A stretch of DNA of 64,000 nt from Myxosarcina sp. GI1 (lineage in GTDB: Bacteria > Cyanobacteriota > Cyanobacteriia > Cyanobacteriales > Xenococcaceae), in assembly GCF_000756305.1 (NCBI RefSeq), contig NZ_JRFE01000026.1:311200-375199 (forward strand), given 5' to 3'. Position 1 is the stretch's first letter. Every line of letters starts with the position of its first letter. This document shows, in pieces, positions 8,429-16,382 of this stretch. A program made the position numbers and the translations under genes. The notes under the pieces were generated by a model that did not search any database, was not told the origin of the DNA, and worked only from the letters and a program-made list of their open reading frames with translations.

Positions 8429-8673
8429 TTTGCTCTATTGTTTATTTTTAACGTGTTTTTAGGTTATTTGTTTGGAAGAACTTCAAACAGATAATCCTGC
8501 ATCTCTACTTACCCTAATTTTATAAAGTTGAAATATTTGTAGACGAGGGCTTTAATAAGCCTACCAGCAAAAAACGAGCGACCAACTTATTTAAATAACA
8601 AGTAATAGATAGTAGATAGCAATTAACTCTTTGCTACTTTGCTGGTAAATCAATAATTTAACTAGAGACATAA

Positions 8674-8703
8674 CTGCTACTTGCTACTTGCTACTCGCTA
8701 CTT
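8674..8703. repeat. Heptamer tandem repeat (STRR type)
   Basis: About four copies of tgctact with one cgctact variant. It overlaps the stop codon of the J-domain gene. The rest of the 8429-8673 gap is AT-rich and shows no gene that I can see. Confidence 0.7.
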
Positions 8704-9423
8704 AAGCGAAGCGGTACTATTAGTTCCCATATCTTCAAAATACTGTTGAGAAATTTCCCAGGCGGTATTAATTAACTGCATCGAGCGTTCGGAACCTTGA
8801 CGGTCGGGATGAAATTTTAAGCCCATCTGCCGATAGGACGACCGCCCAAAAGCAATAAATGCTAGAGAACACCAAATTAAATCCAAACCATCGACCCAAA
8901 AATTTTGATAGCTTTGAAAAGTTTCCACGTGTTTGGCAACTAACTGTTGGTACAGTTTTTCGGCATTGGGTAGATTTTGTTTGATGCGATCGATCGTTAA
9001 GGGAAAATTTTCTTTGCCTTCGTTGCTGAAATTGGTACTATCTGAAGTCTGCCAGTTGTTGTCTCTTTCTGCAACTGATTCTGGCTGAAACTTCAATACC
9101 GAAGTATACAAGGCATCTAGCAAACCTCGATCTTGGCTACACTCCGACTGTAAATCTTGAAATTCTTGAGATAACTGGACAATACGCTCTAACTTGCCGA
9201 GTTTTAGTCTTAAAGTTTCTGCCTGACTGTATAACTGAATTGCTTCTTCATCTAGCTGACTCTGACGTAAATGTTTTTCTTGTATTTCCCGTTCTAGTTG
9301 TTGGACGCGCTGGTTGATGCTGGCTTGTTCTTGTTGATTGGCTTTTTCCCTGGCTTCAACCCGATCTAACTGAGATTTGGTTGTGGCGATCGCATCAGCT
9401 AAATTCATGTGTTTGGCAGTCAT
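8698..9423 (-). CDS. Coiled-coil protein with degenerate C-terminal J domain
   Basis: A 241-residue protein. Residues 1-105 form a long charged, Gln/Glu-rich coiled coil (LDRVEAREKANQQEQ, LEREIQEKHLRQ). A linker follows, then a C-terminal segment near 198-230 (YRQMGLKFHPDRQGSER, INTAWEISQQYF) that holds the HPD tripeptide and flanking helices II and III of a J domain. Helix I is weak, so this is a divergent class C J-protein that would recruit an Hsp70 (DnaK) to an unknown client. Two methionines offer starts (MTAK and MNLADA, five residues apart). The stop lies in a heptamer repeat. The HPD call is firm, the biological role is not known. Confidence 0.7.
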   Translation of the reverse strand: MTAKHMNLADAIATTKSQLDRVEAREKANQQEQASINQRVQQLEREIQEKHLRQSQLDEEAIQLYSQAETLRLKLGKLERIVQLSQEFQDLQSECSQDRGLLDALYTSVLKFQPESVAERDNNWQTSDSTNFSNEGKENFPLTIDRIKQNLPNAEKLYQQLVAKHVETFQSYQNFWVDGLDLIWCSLAFIAFGRSSYRQMGLKFHPDRQGSERSMQLINTAWEISQQYFEDMGTNSTASLK

Positions 9424-9548
9424 TACAAAAGTTGACTCTACTTGAGGACAGTCTTACTCCAACCATTTTATCGGGGGAAACTTCGATTGTCTGAAACTAG
9501 CTGGCGATCGCAGGAGAGTTTCAACCAAGAAAATTAATACAAAGTTAC

Positions 9549-9580
9549 AAAAAAGCTCCATCTTTTCATGACGGAGCTTT
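9549..9580 (-). terminator. Rho-independent terminator of psaK
   Basis: On the minus strand aaagctcc and ggagcttt form an 8-bp stem around a 13-nt loop, followed by a run of T. It sits about 30 bp after the psaK stop codon, in the right orientation. Confidence 0.8.
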
Positions 9581-9609
9581 CTCTATTCTCTAGGCTAAAA
9601 AAAATTAAT

Positions 9610-9885
9610 TTAAAGCGCACCAATATTAGCAAGTCCCAAAATAACTCCAGCACCGATCATGTGACCCAGGCTAGTAGTACCTAGTAATGCTGGTAAGCCC
9701 ATACCGCCAAAAAATTGGGGAGAAGGTAAACCTGGTTCTGCGCTGTAGGCACTATAGTTGTTCAAAGCAAATTTGCCTAAAGCGATCGCTAAAACATTAC
9801 ACAGTACCATCACTATTGCAACTTTGGGACTCCAGGAAACCGTATTTGGGGTTGAAGTTGCTGCTAATAAAGTTAAATAAGTCAA
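9610..9885 (-). CDS. psaK: Photosystem I reaction centre subunit X (PsaK)
   Basis: A 91-residue thylakoid protein with two transmembrane helices (residues about 22-42 and 62-85) and a stromal/cytosolic loop containing NNYSAYSAEPGLPSPQFFGG. This is the classical PsaK layout at the edge of the PSI complex, where it binds antenna chlorophyll and helps energy transfer from phycobilisomes or IsiA. The C-terminal LPALLGTTSLGHMIGAGVILGL is highly characteristic. Cyanobacteria often hold two psaK genes; which form this is (constitutive or high-light inducible) cannot be decided here. It is monocistronic, with its own terminator downstream. Confidence 0.93.
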   Translation of the reverse strand: MTYLTLLAATSTPNTVSWSPKVAIVMVLCNVLAIALGKFALNNYSAYSAEPGLPSPQFFGGMGLPALLGTTSLGHMIGAGVILGLANIGAL

Positions 9886-10081
9886 ATCAATTTCTCCACT
9901 AAATTTATAATGTCAAATTGAGGATTATTATATTTCTTAACGCCGTACAAATATCAATTACCAATAGGGGTTGCAATATTTGTTAATTAAGTAAAGTTTT
10001 TTATCTAAAAATAATTTCCAGCGACAAATTCTGGCTCCCCAGGTAAAATCTGGTTTAAAATCTGTAAATGTGACTCTTCTT

Positions 10082-10452
10082 GGGGCTGTGGCTCAGCAGG
10101 ATAGAGCAAGCGCCTCCTGAACAATCGGGCATGATGAAGGAAACTTCATTGATGAATGCGATCTAACTCAAGGAAGCCTAAATTCGCGCTGTCGAACAAG
10201 GTAATCTTGAGCCAAGCTCTATATTTCTTGGTAGAGAAGGTGCAGAGACTAGTTGTAGGTATCAAACAAGAAAAATTTGACAAAATTAATAGTTAAAAAA
10301 AATTCGCTCATACCTACAACATAACGATCGCCACCTAAAGACATTTATCGCATTTTATAGATCGTGTCCAGGGTGAAGAGATAGTCCAGAGAGTGGGGAA
10401 ACTCACACCAATCTGAAGCGCTAGGTCGTCGGTTCAAATCCGACCAGTCCCG
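10082..10452 (+). tRNA. tRNA-Arg(CCU) split by a group I intron
   Basis: The 5' exon is 10082-10118 and the 3' exon 10416-10452. The acceptor stem GGGGCTG pairs with CAGTCCC, the D stem is GCTC/GAGC, the anticodon stem AGCGC/GCGCT encloses a 7-nt loop CTCCTAA with anticodon CCT (tRNA CCU), and the T stem is GTCGG/CCGAC around TTCAAAT. The joined exons give a standard 74-nt tRNA without encoded CCA. The intron begins directly after the third anticodon base. Confidence 0.9.
10119..10415 (+). ncRNA. Group I self-splicing intron in tRNA-Arg(CCU)
   Basis: A 297-nt insert between anticodon position 36 and A37. The last exon base is T and the last intron base is G, as splicing requires. Core elements are visible: an R/P7 strand near 10240-10252 (gtgcagagacta) pairs with agatagtcc near 10379-10387, with the conserved aagagatagtcc S-element before the 3' splice site. 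No homing endonuclease frame of any size is present. The size and core look like the small tRNA-intron class (IC3). Confidence 0.85.
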
Positions 10453-10497
10453 TCATTTCATTGAGCAATTAACATTTAGCATTTATCAATGCTCAAC

Positions 10498-10613
10498 TTG
10501 CGCGTTCCTAAGTCCGCGTTTTTTGAGGAAACCTCGAAAGCTTCAGACGGACGTTTGCTGAGGAAATACGCCGCCGTATGCGATGGCTCCCCTGAAGCAG
10601 GGTCGCTCGTCAA
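10498..10613. repeat. GC-rich interspersed palindromic repeat region
   Basis: A GC-rich block (cgcgttcctaagtccgcg, gaggaaacctcgaaag, gaagcagggtcgctcg) in otherwise AT-rich spacer between the tRNA and the pentapeptide gene. Similar gcgttccc-type blocks occur at 4700-4750, 6523-6595 and 34784-34830, which suggests a dispersed palindromic family. No coding potential is seen. Confidence 0.5.
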
Positions 10614-10652
10614 TGTCTAATGTTCGATTAACTGCTGTAATACCAAGCTAAT

Positions 10653-11315
10653 CTAGCTTTTTTTAGCTTTGGAGATTGCCGTACCGATAATACAGGTTCG
10701 CTCCAAATTAACGCCGTCTAAATTACTACCATCGGTTTCGGCGCACAGTAAATTGGCACCAGTTAAATTAGCTCCTGCCAGGTTGGTTCCTCGCAAATCA
10801 GCTTCTTCTAAGTTGGCTTCACTAAGATTAGCTCCCTGTAAATCAGCTTGAGACAGATTGGCACCTTTTAAATTAGCACCGTTGAGATTAGCACCTTTGA
10901 GATCGGCACCACGCAAGTCTACACCCTGAAAATTGACTCCAGATAGATTACTGCCGCTCAAGAAAGCTCCTGCCAGAGAAGCACGAGACAATTTTGCTCC
11001 CATAAGATTGGCACCGCGAAGATTGCCACCGCGTAAGTCAGCATTACTCAAATCGGCTTGCATCAAACTCGCGCCCAGAAAATTGGCTCTCAAATCTGCT
11101 AATTCGAGCCGCGCCCCTAAAAGATTAGCTCCGTCTAGTCTGGCTCCTTTAAGATTAGCGCGTGATAAATTGACACCTACTAAATTAGCTCCAGCAAAAT
11201 TAACTTTTTCTAACTGGCAGCTAGAGAGATCTTCGTCTTCTAAATCTACTCCTGGAAATTGTTTGCTTTCCCCCGCTCGAATTGTTTCTACTTCAGTTGT
11301 CATAATAGTTGTCAT
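10653..11315 (-). CDS. Pentapeptide-repeat protein
   Basis: A 220-residue protein that is almost entirely tandem A(D/N)LXX pentapeptides (ANLVGVNLSRANLKG and so on) from about residue 34 to 205, roughly 34 repeats, enough for eight coils of a right-handed quadrilateral beta-helix. The N-terminal 25 residues are not repetitive. There is no signal peptide or membrane segment, so it is probably cytosolic. Such proteins are abundant in cyanobacteria and mostly of unknown function. The repetitive coding sequence gives long antisense reading frames that are not genes. It stands alone and no regulator is seen. Confidence 0.85.
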   Translation of the reverse strand: MTTIMTTEVETIRAGESKQFPGVDLEDEDLSSCQLEKVNFAGANLVGVNLSRANLKGARLDGANLLGARLELADLRANFLGASLMQADLSNADLRGGNLRGANLMGAKLSRASLAGAFLSGSNLSGVNFQGVDLRGADLKGANLNGANLKGANLSQADLQGANLSEANLEEADLRGTNLAGANLTGANLLCAETDGSNLDGVNLERTCIIGTAISKAKKS

Positions 11316-11363
11316 TTTTTAAATAATTAAAGTTTAAATTTTTCAGCTATACTTCGGTTTGTT

Positions 11364-12746
11364 TTAGGATGATAAGGTCGAACTATCGGCGATTTTTTCG
11401 GAATTTATCAGCCACATACCGCCAGAAATTTTGGGTTGATAGGTTTGTAGGCTCATGCCCTGCTGTAACCCCATAACTAATAAATTTAAAGCTTCTACCA
11501 GTTTGGGATCGTATCTCCTACCTGCTAAAGTCTGACAATCTTCTAAAGCTTGAGCGTAGTGGTTTTTGTCTTTGGCATATTGCTGGTAAGCTCTCATTTT
11601 CTGCTGAAAATCCGCCAGTAGACCGATAATTCGTGATTCTAAAGGAATATCATCGTGTGCCAAACCCGCAGGAATCCCCGAACCGTCCCAAGCTTCGCGC
11701 TGATGGAGCAAAATTTTGGAAATTGCGTCGAGTTGGGGCATAACTCGTAACACTGAGGCTTTAGGTAAGGAATCTTCCCGTTGCAAAATTTCTTGTTGGG
11801 CAGAAGAATTTCGATCGTTTCTAGTTAATTTAGGTAAGCCAACACGATGTAACAAGCCAGCTAAATGCAGGCGTTTGGCTTGCCAGGCAGGAAGATCGAG
11901 CAGTTGTGCCATCGCTTCTGCCATTGCCGTCACTTCCGAAGCCGCCATCGGGTTGTTGACATCGGTGCGATCTAAAAGCTGTGCCATCCGTAAAAAAGCC
12001 TGCAAGCCGTTGGAGACTATGTTGTTATCCAACTCCTGAAACATATCGTGGTCGGCTGCTGTTTCTGGTTGGTGCAGGTTTTCCTGGGAAGCCTGGAGGT
12101 ATTTAACCACTAACGATACTACGGCATCGATATCGTCTCTCCGTCTAGCATTAAATTGGGAGTTAACGGCTCGTGCTTTTTTTGCCAGCATTTCAGCCAG
12201 ATCGGGTCGATAATTTTCAATATGGTCGATAGCTATATCAATCGTTTCGCGAACTAATTTTGGCTCGAATGTCCAAAAACCGTAGAATTTACGTTCTAAA
12301 TCTTCTTGAGGCTTTTGTTTTCCATAATCGGCTTCCGATAGTTCTTGACAGAGAACCATCGCCGTATAAGTAGGAGATAGAATTATCAGGTGCCATTCGC
12401 GCCCTACTGGATCGTCGGGTTGCAGATGAATTAGATCTACATTGTCTTGTTGGCTGGTAGCATGAGTTTCAAAACCAGACTCGGACGCAGCCATAATGAC
12501 AATGCGATCGGCTTTTTTAGCGATGTCGCCGTAGCGGTCTGCTTCTTCTAAATACCACTTACCGCGCTGAAAAGCAGTAATCATCAGTGGCGGGCTTTGT
12601 TGTGACTCTAAAATAAAATCTTCTAAAGCATGACATAAAGCTACCAAAGTGTTTTTATAGTAGACTCCTAAATTCAGGGGTTTTTCGTCGCCGCGATGAG
12701 CTTCATTTAATCTTTGTAATATCGAACCTTTTAACATATTTTGCAA
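11364..12746 (-). CDS. DICT sensory domain protein with degenerate HD-GYP-like domain
   Basis: A 460-residue two-domain protein. Residues about 1-170 (SILQRLNEAHR, MITAFQRGKWYLEEADRYGDIAK, then PDDPVGREWHLIILSPTYTAMVL) look like a DICT domain, a cyanobacterial input domain paired with cyclic-di-GMP and two-component outputs. Residues about 250-430 look like an HD domain of the HD-GYP type. The expected HD pair reads HR (LLHRVGLPKL), and the second motif reads HQREAWDGSGIPAGL instead of HHE-DG-GYP, so phosphodiesterase activity may be lost. It may act as a light, redox or c-di-GMP-related sensor with a binding-only domain. It is a single gene with its own promoter region at 12747-12816. Confidence 0.7.
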   Translation of the reverse strand: MQNMLKGSILQRLNEAHRGDEKPLNLGVYYKNTLVALCHALEDFILESQQSPPLMITAFQRGKWYLEEADRYGDIAKKADRIVIMAASESGFETHATSQQDNVDLIHLQPDDPVGREWHLIILSPTYTAMVLCQELSEADYGKQKPQEDLERKFYGFWTFEPKLVRETIDIAIDHIENYRPDLAEMLAKKARAVNSQFNARRRDDIDAVVSLVVKYLQASQENLHQPETAADHDMFQELDNNIVSNGLQAFLRMAQLLDRTDVNNPMAASEVTAMAEAMAQLLDLPAWQAKRLHLAGLLHRVGLPKLTRNDRNSSAQQEILQREDSLPKASVLRVMPQLDAISKILLHQREAWDGSGIPAGLAHDDIPLESRIIGLLADFQQKMRAYQQYAKDKNHYAQALEDCQTLAGRRYDPKLVEALNLLVMGLQQGMSLQTYQPKISGGMWLINSEKIADSSTLSS

Positions 12747-12816
12747 TTAGTTATTTTGTAAAAAAAATAGTACGCGATCGCGCGAGTTTTTGATGTGCTG
12801 CAAAGTTATATATAAA

Positions 12817-14388
12817 TTATCTAACTGTTGTTGTTAATTTTTGCTGATTAGATTTTACAGGAGCAGAAAGTGCTGCTTCTAAGGGGGTATGTCCCAATCT
12901 AGCTTCTAAAATTTGCATGACTTCTCGTCCAAAGTCGTTGGGATTTTGCTGCCAAGCCTGAAGACAAACTTCTCCAAAAAAAGAACCAAGCGGTTCGGGA
13001 TTCCATAACAGTTTTTTTGCCGTCCAGGGCATCAAACTCATTGGGTTATAGCCTGGTTTGAGTACTTTATGCTCGAAAGCATATTCTTCTAAATGGGTAT
13101 GGGGCTGAAGTCCGATAAAGAAAATAGCTGGTTCTACCTTATCGGCACCGAAAATTGTTTCTAACTCGCGATGATAGGCTACTGTCTGACGAATGGTTTC
13201 ATAAGTTTCGTCGATTACGTTAAACGAATAGTTAACCGAAACCAAATCGTTAAAACCCGCGGCTTTCAAATCCCGACAGTTTCGCAAAACGGTACGTAAA
13301 TTGTAGCCCATCCGCATTTTGCGAACTAATTCTTGAGAACCGCTAGTAATACCAATTTCAAAATAGTTCATGCCTGTTTTAACCATCAATTCGCAGAGTT
13401 CTGGGGTAAGATTATCTGCACGAATATAGGCTGCCCAATGAGTATCTTTCATTCCAGAATCGAGAATTTTCTGCAATAGTTCGATCGCATCTGGTATAAA
13501 TTTACGGGCGGGAATAAACTGCGCGTCGGTAAACCAAAAATTACGAATCCCTCTGTCGTACAGCTGACGCATTTCTCTGACTACTTCATCGGCAGGATTA
13601 ATTCTGACCTGTTTGCCCTCAACTACGGTATAAACACAGTAGCAACAGTTATGGGGACAGCCTCTTTTGGTTTGTACGCCGATATAAAAGTCGTTTTCCT
13701 GAAGATAATAGTTAAATTCCGACCAAATTTTAGCTATGTAATCGTAGTTACAGGCAGTTTTTTCTAAAGGAGTAGGCCATTCATGAATTAATCCTTCTCT
13801 GGGCTGTTCGCCGACGATGTAACAACGCTCGCCTTGAAGATTTTTTCCCTGCAATAATTTTTCTAATAAGGTTTCGCCTTCGCCCACCGAAACAATCGTT
13901 CCTTTGGGTAGCTGCCGCTGTAATTGTTCGTAAAATACGCTAACTGCGCCACCACCAACTACCATCCGGGCTTGGGGACAATATTTTCGCGCTCGCTTCA
14001 GTCCTCGTTTAACTAAACCAATATTGCGCCATAGCTCTCCGTAGTAAGCAGTAGCGACTTTGAGTCCACCTAAAGCTCCTCTTAGTTTGATTAAAGGATT
14101 TTTAGCATAGTAAAGTTCAAAGGCATTTTGCAGGGGATTTCCTCCTCTGCCACCTACTGGGGCGTAAATTTGAATATCTCGCCAGGAAAATACTAGTAAA
14201 GTAGGCTTAAAGCGATCGATACAGCTATCTAATGCCCGATTGAAATCTAAAGGCGGTACCGTTCCCAGATCGAAAATTTTTTGTTCTATCTGCGGAAAGA
14301 GTTTATGGACGTGGTCTGCAAGATAGACAACACCAATAGGAAAGATCGGATTGCAGGGCAGTCGAACATATAAAATTCGTTGTGTCAT
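12817..14388 (-). CDS. B12-binding-domain radical SAM protein (photosystem II high-light-acclimation type)
   Basis: A 523-residue radical SAM enzyme. The N-terminal ~200 residues form a B12-binding-like Rossmann domain (FSWRDIQIYAP, MVVGGGAVSVFYEQ). The radical SAM core starts with IGVQTKRGCPHNCCYC, giving the CX3CX2C cluster ligands near residues 247-254. SAM-binding residues are suggested by NFWFTDAQFIP and YFEIGITSGS. Similar cyanobacterial proteins are annotated as photosystem II high-light-acclimation radical SAM proteins; the chemistry is unknown. The gene is solitary and preceded by a 674-bp spacer that holds a possible small RNA. Confidence 0.75.
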   Translation of the reverse strand: MTQRILYVRLPCNPIFPIGVVYLADHVHKLFPQIEQKIFDLGTVPPLDFNRALDSCIDRFKPTLLVFSWRDIQIYAPVGGRGGNPLQNAFELYYAKNPLIKLRGALGGLKVATAYYGELWRNIGLVKRGLKRARKYCPQARMVVGGGAVSVFYEQLQRQLPKGTIVSVGEGETLLEKLLQGKNLQGERCYIVGEQPREGLIHEWPTPLEKTACNYDYIAKIWSEFNYYLQENDFYIGVQTKRGCPHNCCYCVYTVVEGKQVRINPADEVVREMRQLYDRGIRNFWFTDAQFIPARKFIPDAIELLQKILDSGMKDTHWAAYIRADNLTPELCELMVKTGMNYFEIGITSGSQELVRKMRMGYNLRTVLRNCRDLKAAGFNDLVSVNYSFNVIDETYETIRQTVAYHRELETIFGADKVEPAIFFIGLQPHTHLEEYAFEHKVLKPGYNPMSLMPWTAKKLLWNPEPLGSFFGEVCLQAWQQNPNDFGREVMQILEARLGHTPLEAALSAPVKSNQQKLTTTVR

Positions 14389-14694
14389 TACTTTAAGCTA
14401 TGGTGTACTTTTTATAACTTTGGCGAGCGAACTCGCAATTAAGATTAAGTTTGAGTTTATAAAAATTTAATTTGTTTATATAACTTAACTTTAGCGAGAT
14501 TATCATTCACAATCAACTAAGTAAACAATTATTGACCGATTGCCCGATCGGTTATCGAAGTTTTTATAGGCTCTTGTCGCTGTTTATGCAGTGTATTGCC
14601 AGCTATATGAACCATTGAAGACGAAAGTAATACAAAGATTGCATAACAATGTCTCTGTGTTGTCTATCTAAAGATAGATGACAAAAAACAATAC

Positions 14695-14738
14695 GCAGTT
14701 AAACCAAACAAATTGTTGACTGCAACGGTTTTTTTATT
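14695..14738 (+). terminator. Terminator-like hairpin without an upstream gene
   Basis: gcagttaa (14695-14702) pairs with ttgactgc (14716-14723), 8 bp with one wobble. It is followed by aacgg and a T-rich tract (14730-14742). It is suitably placed to end a small RNA that begins in the preceding 100-200 bases. Confidence 0.45.
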
Positions 14739-14769
14739 TTTTCCACACACTGGTTAAATTAATTACTTG

Positions 14770-14788
14770 AAGCCTTCGAGGCTTTTAA
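14770..14788 (+). terminator. Short UUCG-type hairpin
   Basis: aagcct and aggctt pair around ttcg-like loop bases, followed by TTTT. This gives a compact, very stable hairpin downstream of the hairpin at 14695. Confidence 0.4.
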
Positions 14789-15062
14789 AATTATCTAAAT
14801 TGGTATTATTACCATTACCAACACCAACAGCCAAAATATTGTTGCAGTCTCTATCGAAAGCTCGATCCCTATACTTTGAAAACTAAAACTCTTTAGAAAA
14901 TCATCAAGCAAACTAAATTTTAAAAAAACTATTAAAAGTTATAATAGGCTACAGAATGTTAAGTATATTTTATATTGGTATTCCCTTTTACAGCTACTAC
15001 GAACTAGAAGTGTTAGCTTATCAAAAGTAATAACAGAACTAATATAAAACGATTAAATAATT

Positions 15063-15437
15063 ATGGCTCAAATACTAGATTCCTTACCTCAAGGAGAAGA
15101 CAATATTCTTTGCTGCTACGTCAACTCAACTAGCCGCATTCAGGTGGCTCGCATTACAAATATACCAAATTGGTACTTTGAACGAGTAGTTTTTCCAGGT
15201 CAGAGGCTGGTATTTGAGGCTCTGGCTTCTGCTTTGTTAGAAATACACTCAGGAATGATGGCAAGTGCAATTCTTTCTGATACAATACCATGCACCAGGC
15301 TCTTAGTACAAGAGCAGCGTCGTGAATCATCTCACAATAGCTCGACTGCCGCTATTGAAAACAAGAATTCCAACCATAGCTTCAAAAACGAATCAACTGT
15401 AGAAAACGATACACTTCATTATCAGACTACCGTTTAA
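15063..15437 (+). CDS. DUF1830 domain protein
   Basis: A 124-residue protein. Residues 14-85 hold the DUF1830 domain, with ILCCYVNSTSRIQVARITN, then WYFERVVFPGQRLVFEA and GMMASAILSDTIPC. This domain is restricted to cyanobacteria and plastid relatives and has no established function. The C-terminal ~40 residues are polar and Ser/Asn-rich, probably disordered and lineage-specific. The start is a clear ATG after an AT-rich leader, and no partner gene follows closely. Confidence 0.85.
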   Translation: MAQILDSLPQGEDNILCCYVNSTSRIQVARITNIPNWYFERVVFPGQRLVFEALASALLEIHSGMMASAILSDTIPCTRLLVQEQRRESSHNSSTAAIENKNSNHSFKNESTVENDTLHYQTTV

Positions 15438-15670
15438 GCGTAATTGAAATTACCCTCGATCGCGGCGGAGTCAAAATAAAGGTTTATTAGTGGGGTGAGT
15501 GTGGAGAGTTACCTCGTTGTTTATACTGATAGAAAGTTGGAGAAACTTCGTTATAAAATAGAGCGTCGCTTCAGAAAATAGCGTTTAGCGCAAATACTGC
15601 TCGAATGTATTTTGATGTTAAAATTGCTACTTTTATAATGCAGAGTTGCTTCTAACTTCGTCAACAGCAA

Positions 15671-16120
15671 TTGTGGGGACTGAGTTTGGACTTACCTTCG
15701 TTTTTATGGCTGTGGAAAATTGCCGCCTGGTCTATGGGTGGTGCGATTTTAGCCTATAGCTTACTACTGTTTTCTGGCAGTTGGTTGTTTTACAGTCGAG
15801 CCTCAAAAATTGGTCGTCCTTTATGGCTGGGTACAGTTCACTGGTGGCTGGGAGTAGTCATAGTCTTTCTGGTGCTGTTACTACTAGCAATTGGAGTGGT
15901 TGGTACTGTTGGTTACTATGGCAGTCTGGGACATTCTAATCATTTATGGGCGGGAATATTTGTAGTAGGTTTAGTCTTGCTATCTGCCTGGAGTGCGATG
16001 CAGATTGAGGCAGGAGCTAGCTGGGCGCGATCGCTCCACATTAGCAGCAATTTAGTGTTATTTATCGGCTTGGTTTGGGTTTCTCTTACTGGCTGGGAAG
16101 TAGTGCAAAAATATTTATAG
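15671..16120 (+). CDS. DUF4079-like membrane protein
   Basis: A 149-residue protein with four membrane helices (about 10-35, 54-80, 91-110 and 123-140). Characteristic segments are DLPSFLWLWKIAAW, GTVGYYGSLGHSNHLWAG and SLTGWEVVQKYL, with three conserved His positions that could coordinate haem. The arrangement resembles DUF4079 proteins of cyanobacteria, which have a cytochrome b561-like layout. No ATG is available; a TTG at 15671 or 15686 (just before DLPSF) must start translation. The role is unknown. Confidence 0.65.
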   Translation: MWGLSLDLPSFLWLWKIAAWSMGGAILAYSLLLFSGSWLFYSRASKIGRPLWLGTVHWWLGVVIVFLVLLLLAIGVVGTVGYYGSLGHSNHLWAGIFVVGLVLLSAWSAMQIEAGASWARSLHISSNLVLFIGLVWVSLTGWEVVQKYL

Positions 16121-16172
16121 GACAATTGATAATTGATAATTATTTAATTCCGTTTGAAGCCTCTGTATCAAT

Positions 16173-16193
16173 AAACAGTAAACAGTAAACAGT
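16173..16193. repeat. Heptamer repeat aaacagt x3
   Basis: Three exact copies of a 7-bp unit in the spacer before the methyltransferase gene, a typical STRR element of cyanobacteria. Confidence 0.75.
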
Positions 16194-16382
16194 GATAATT
16201 GCTAATTGCTCATTGAAAAGTTGCTCATAATGCCCTAATATTACCAATCGCGGCTATAATTGCTTTACAATCGAATCAAAATTAGATGAAGAATAGCGAT
16301 CGCAACGGGTACAGAGCGAGTTGATTTGAGTTTTCTCATTCATCTCGTCTACAGCAATTGACTATTAATTTCGAGCGTAAAT

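Larger units (their letters stand above)
14389..15062. other. 674-bp spacer with two plus-strand hairpins, possible small RNA
   Basis: AT-rich spacer between divergent genes, with no protein-coding frame that I can support. It holds a terminator-like hairpin at 14695-14738 and a second small hairpin at 14770-14788, both reading rightward although no rightward gene precedes them. A short hairpin tctatctaaagataga lies near 14663-14678. These together suggest a small non-coding transcript upstream of the DUF1830 gene. Confidence 0.35.

Noticed and set aside
10669..11322. Two plus-strand frames over the pentapeptide gene
   Set aside because: They are antisense to A(D/N)LXX repeats, which open long reverse frames by composition alone.
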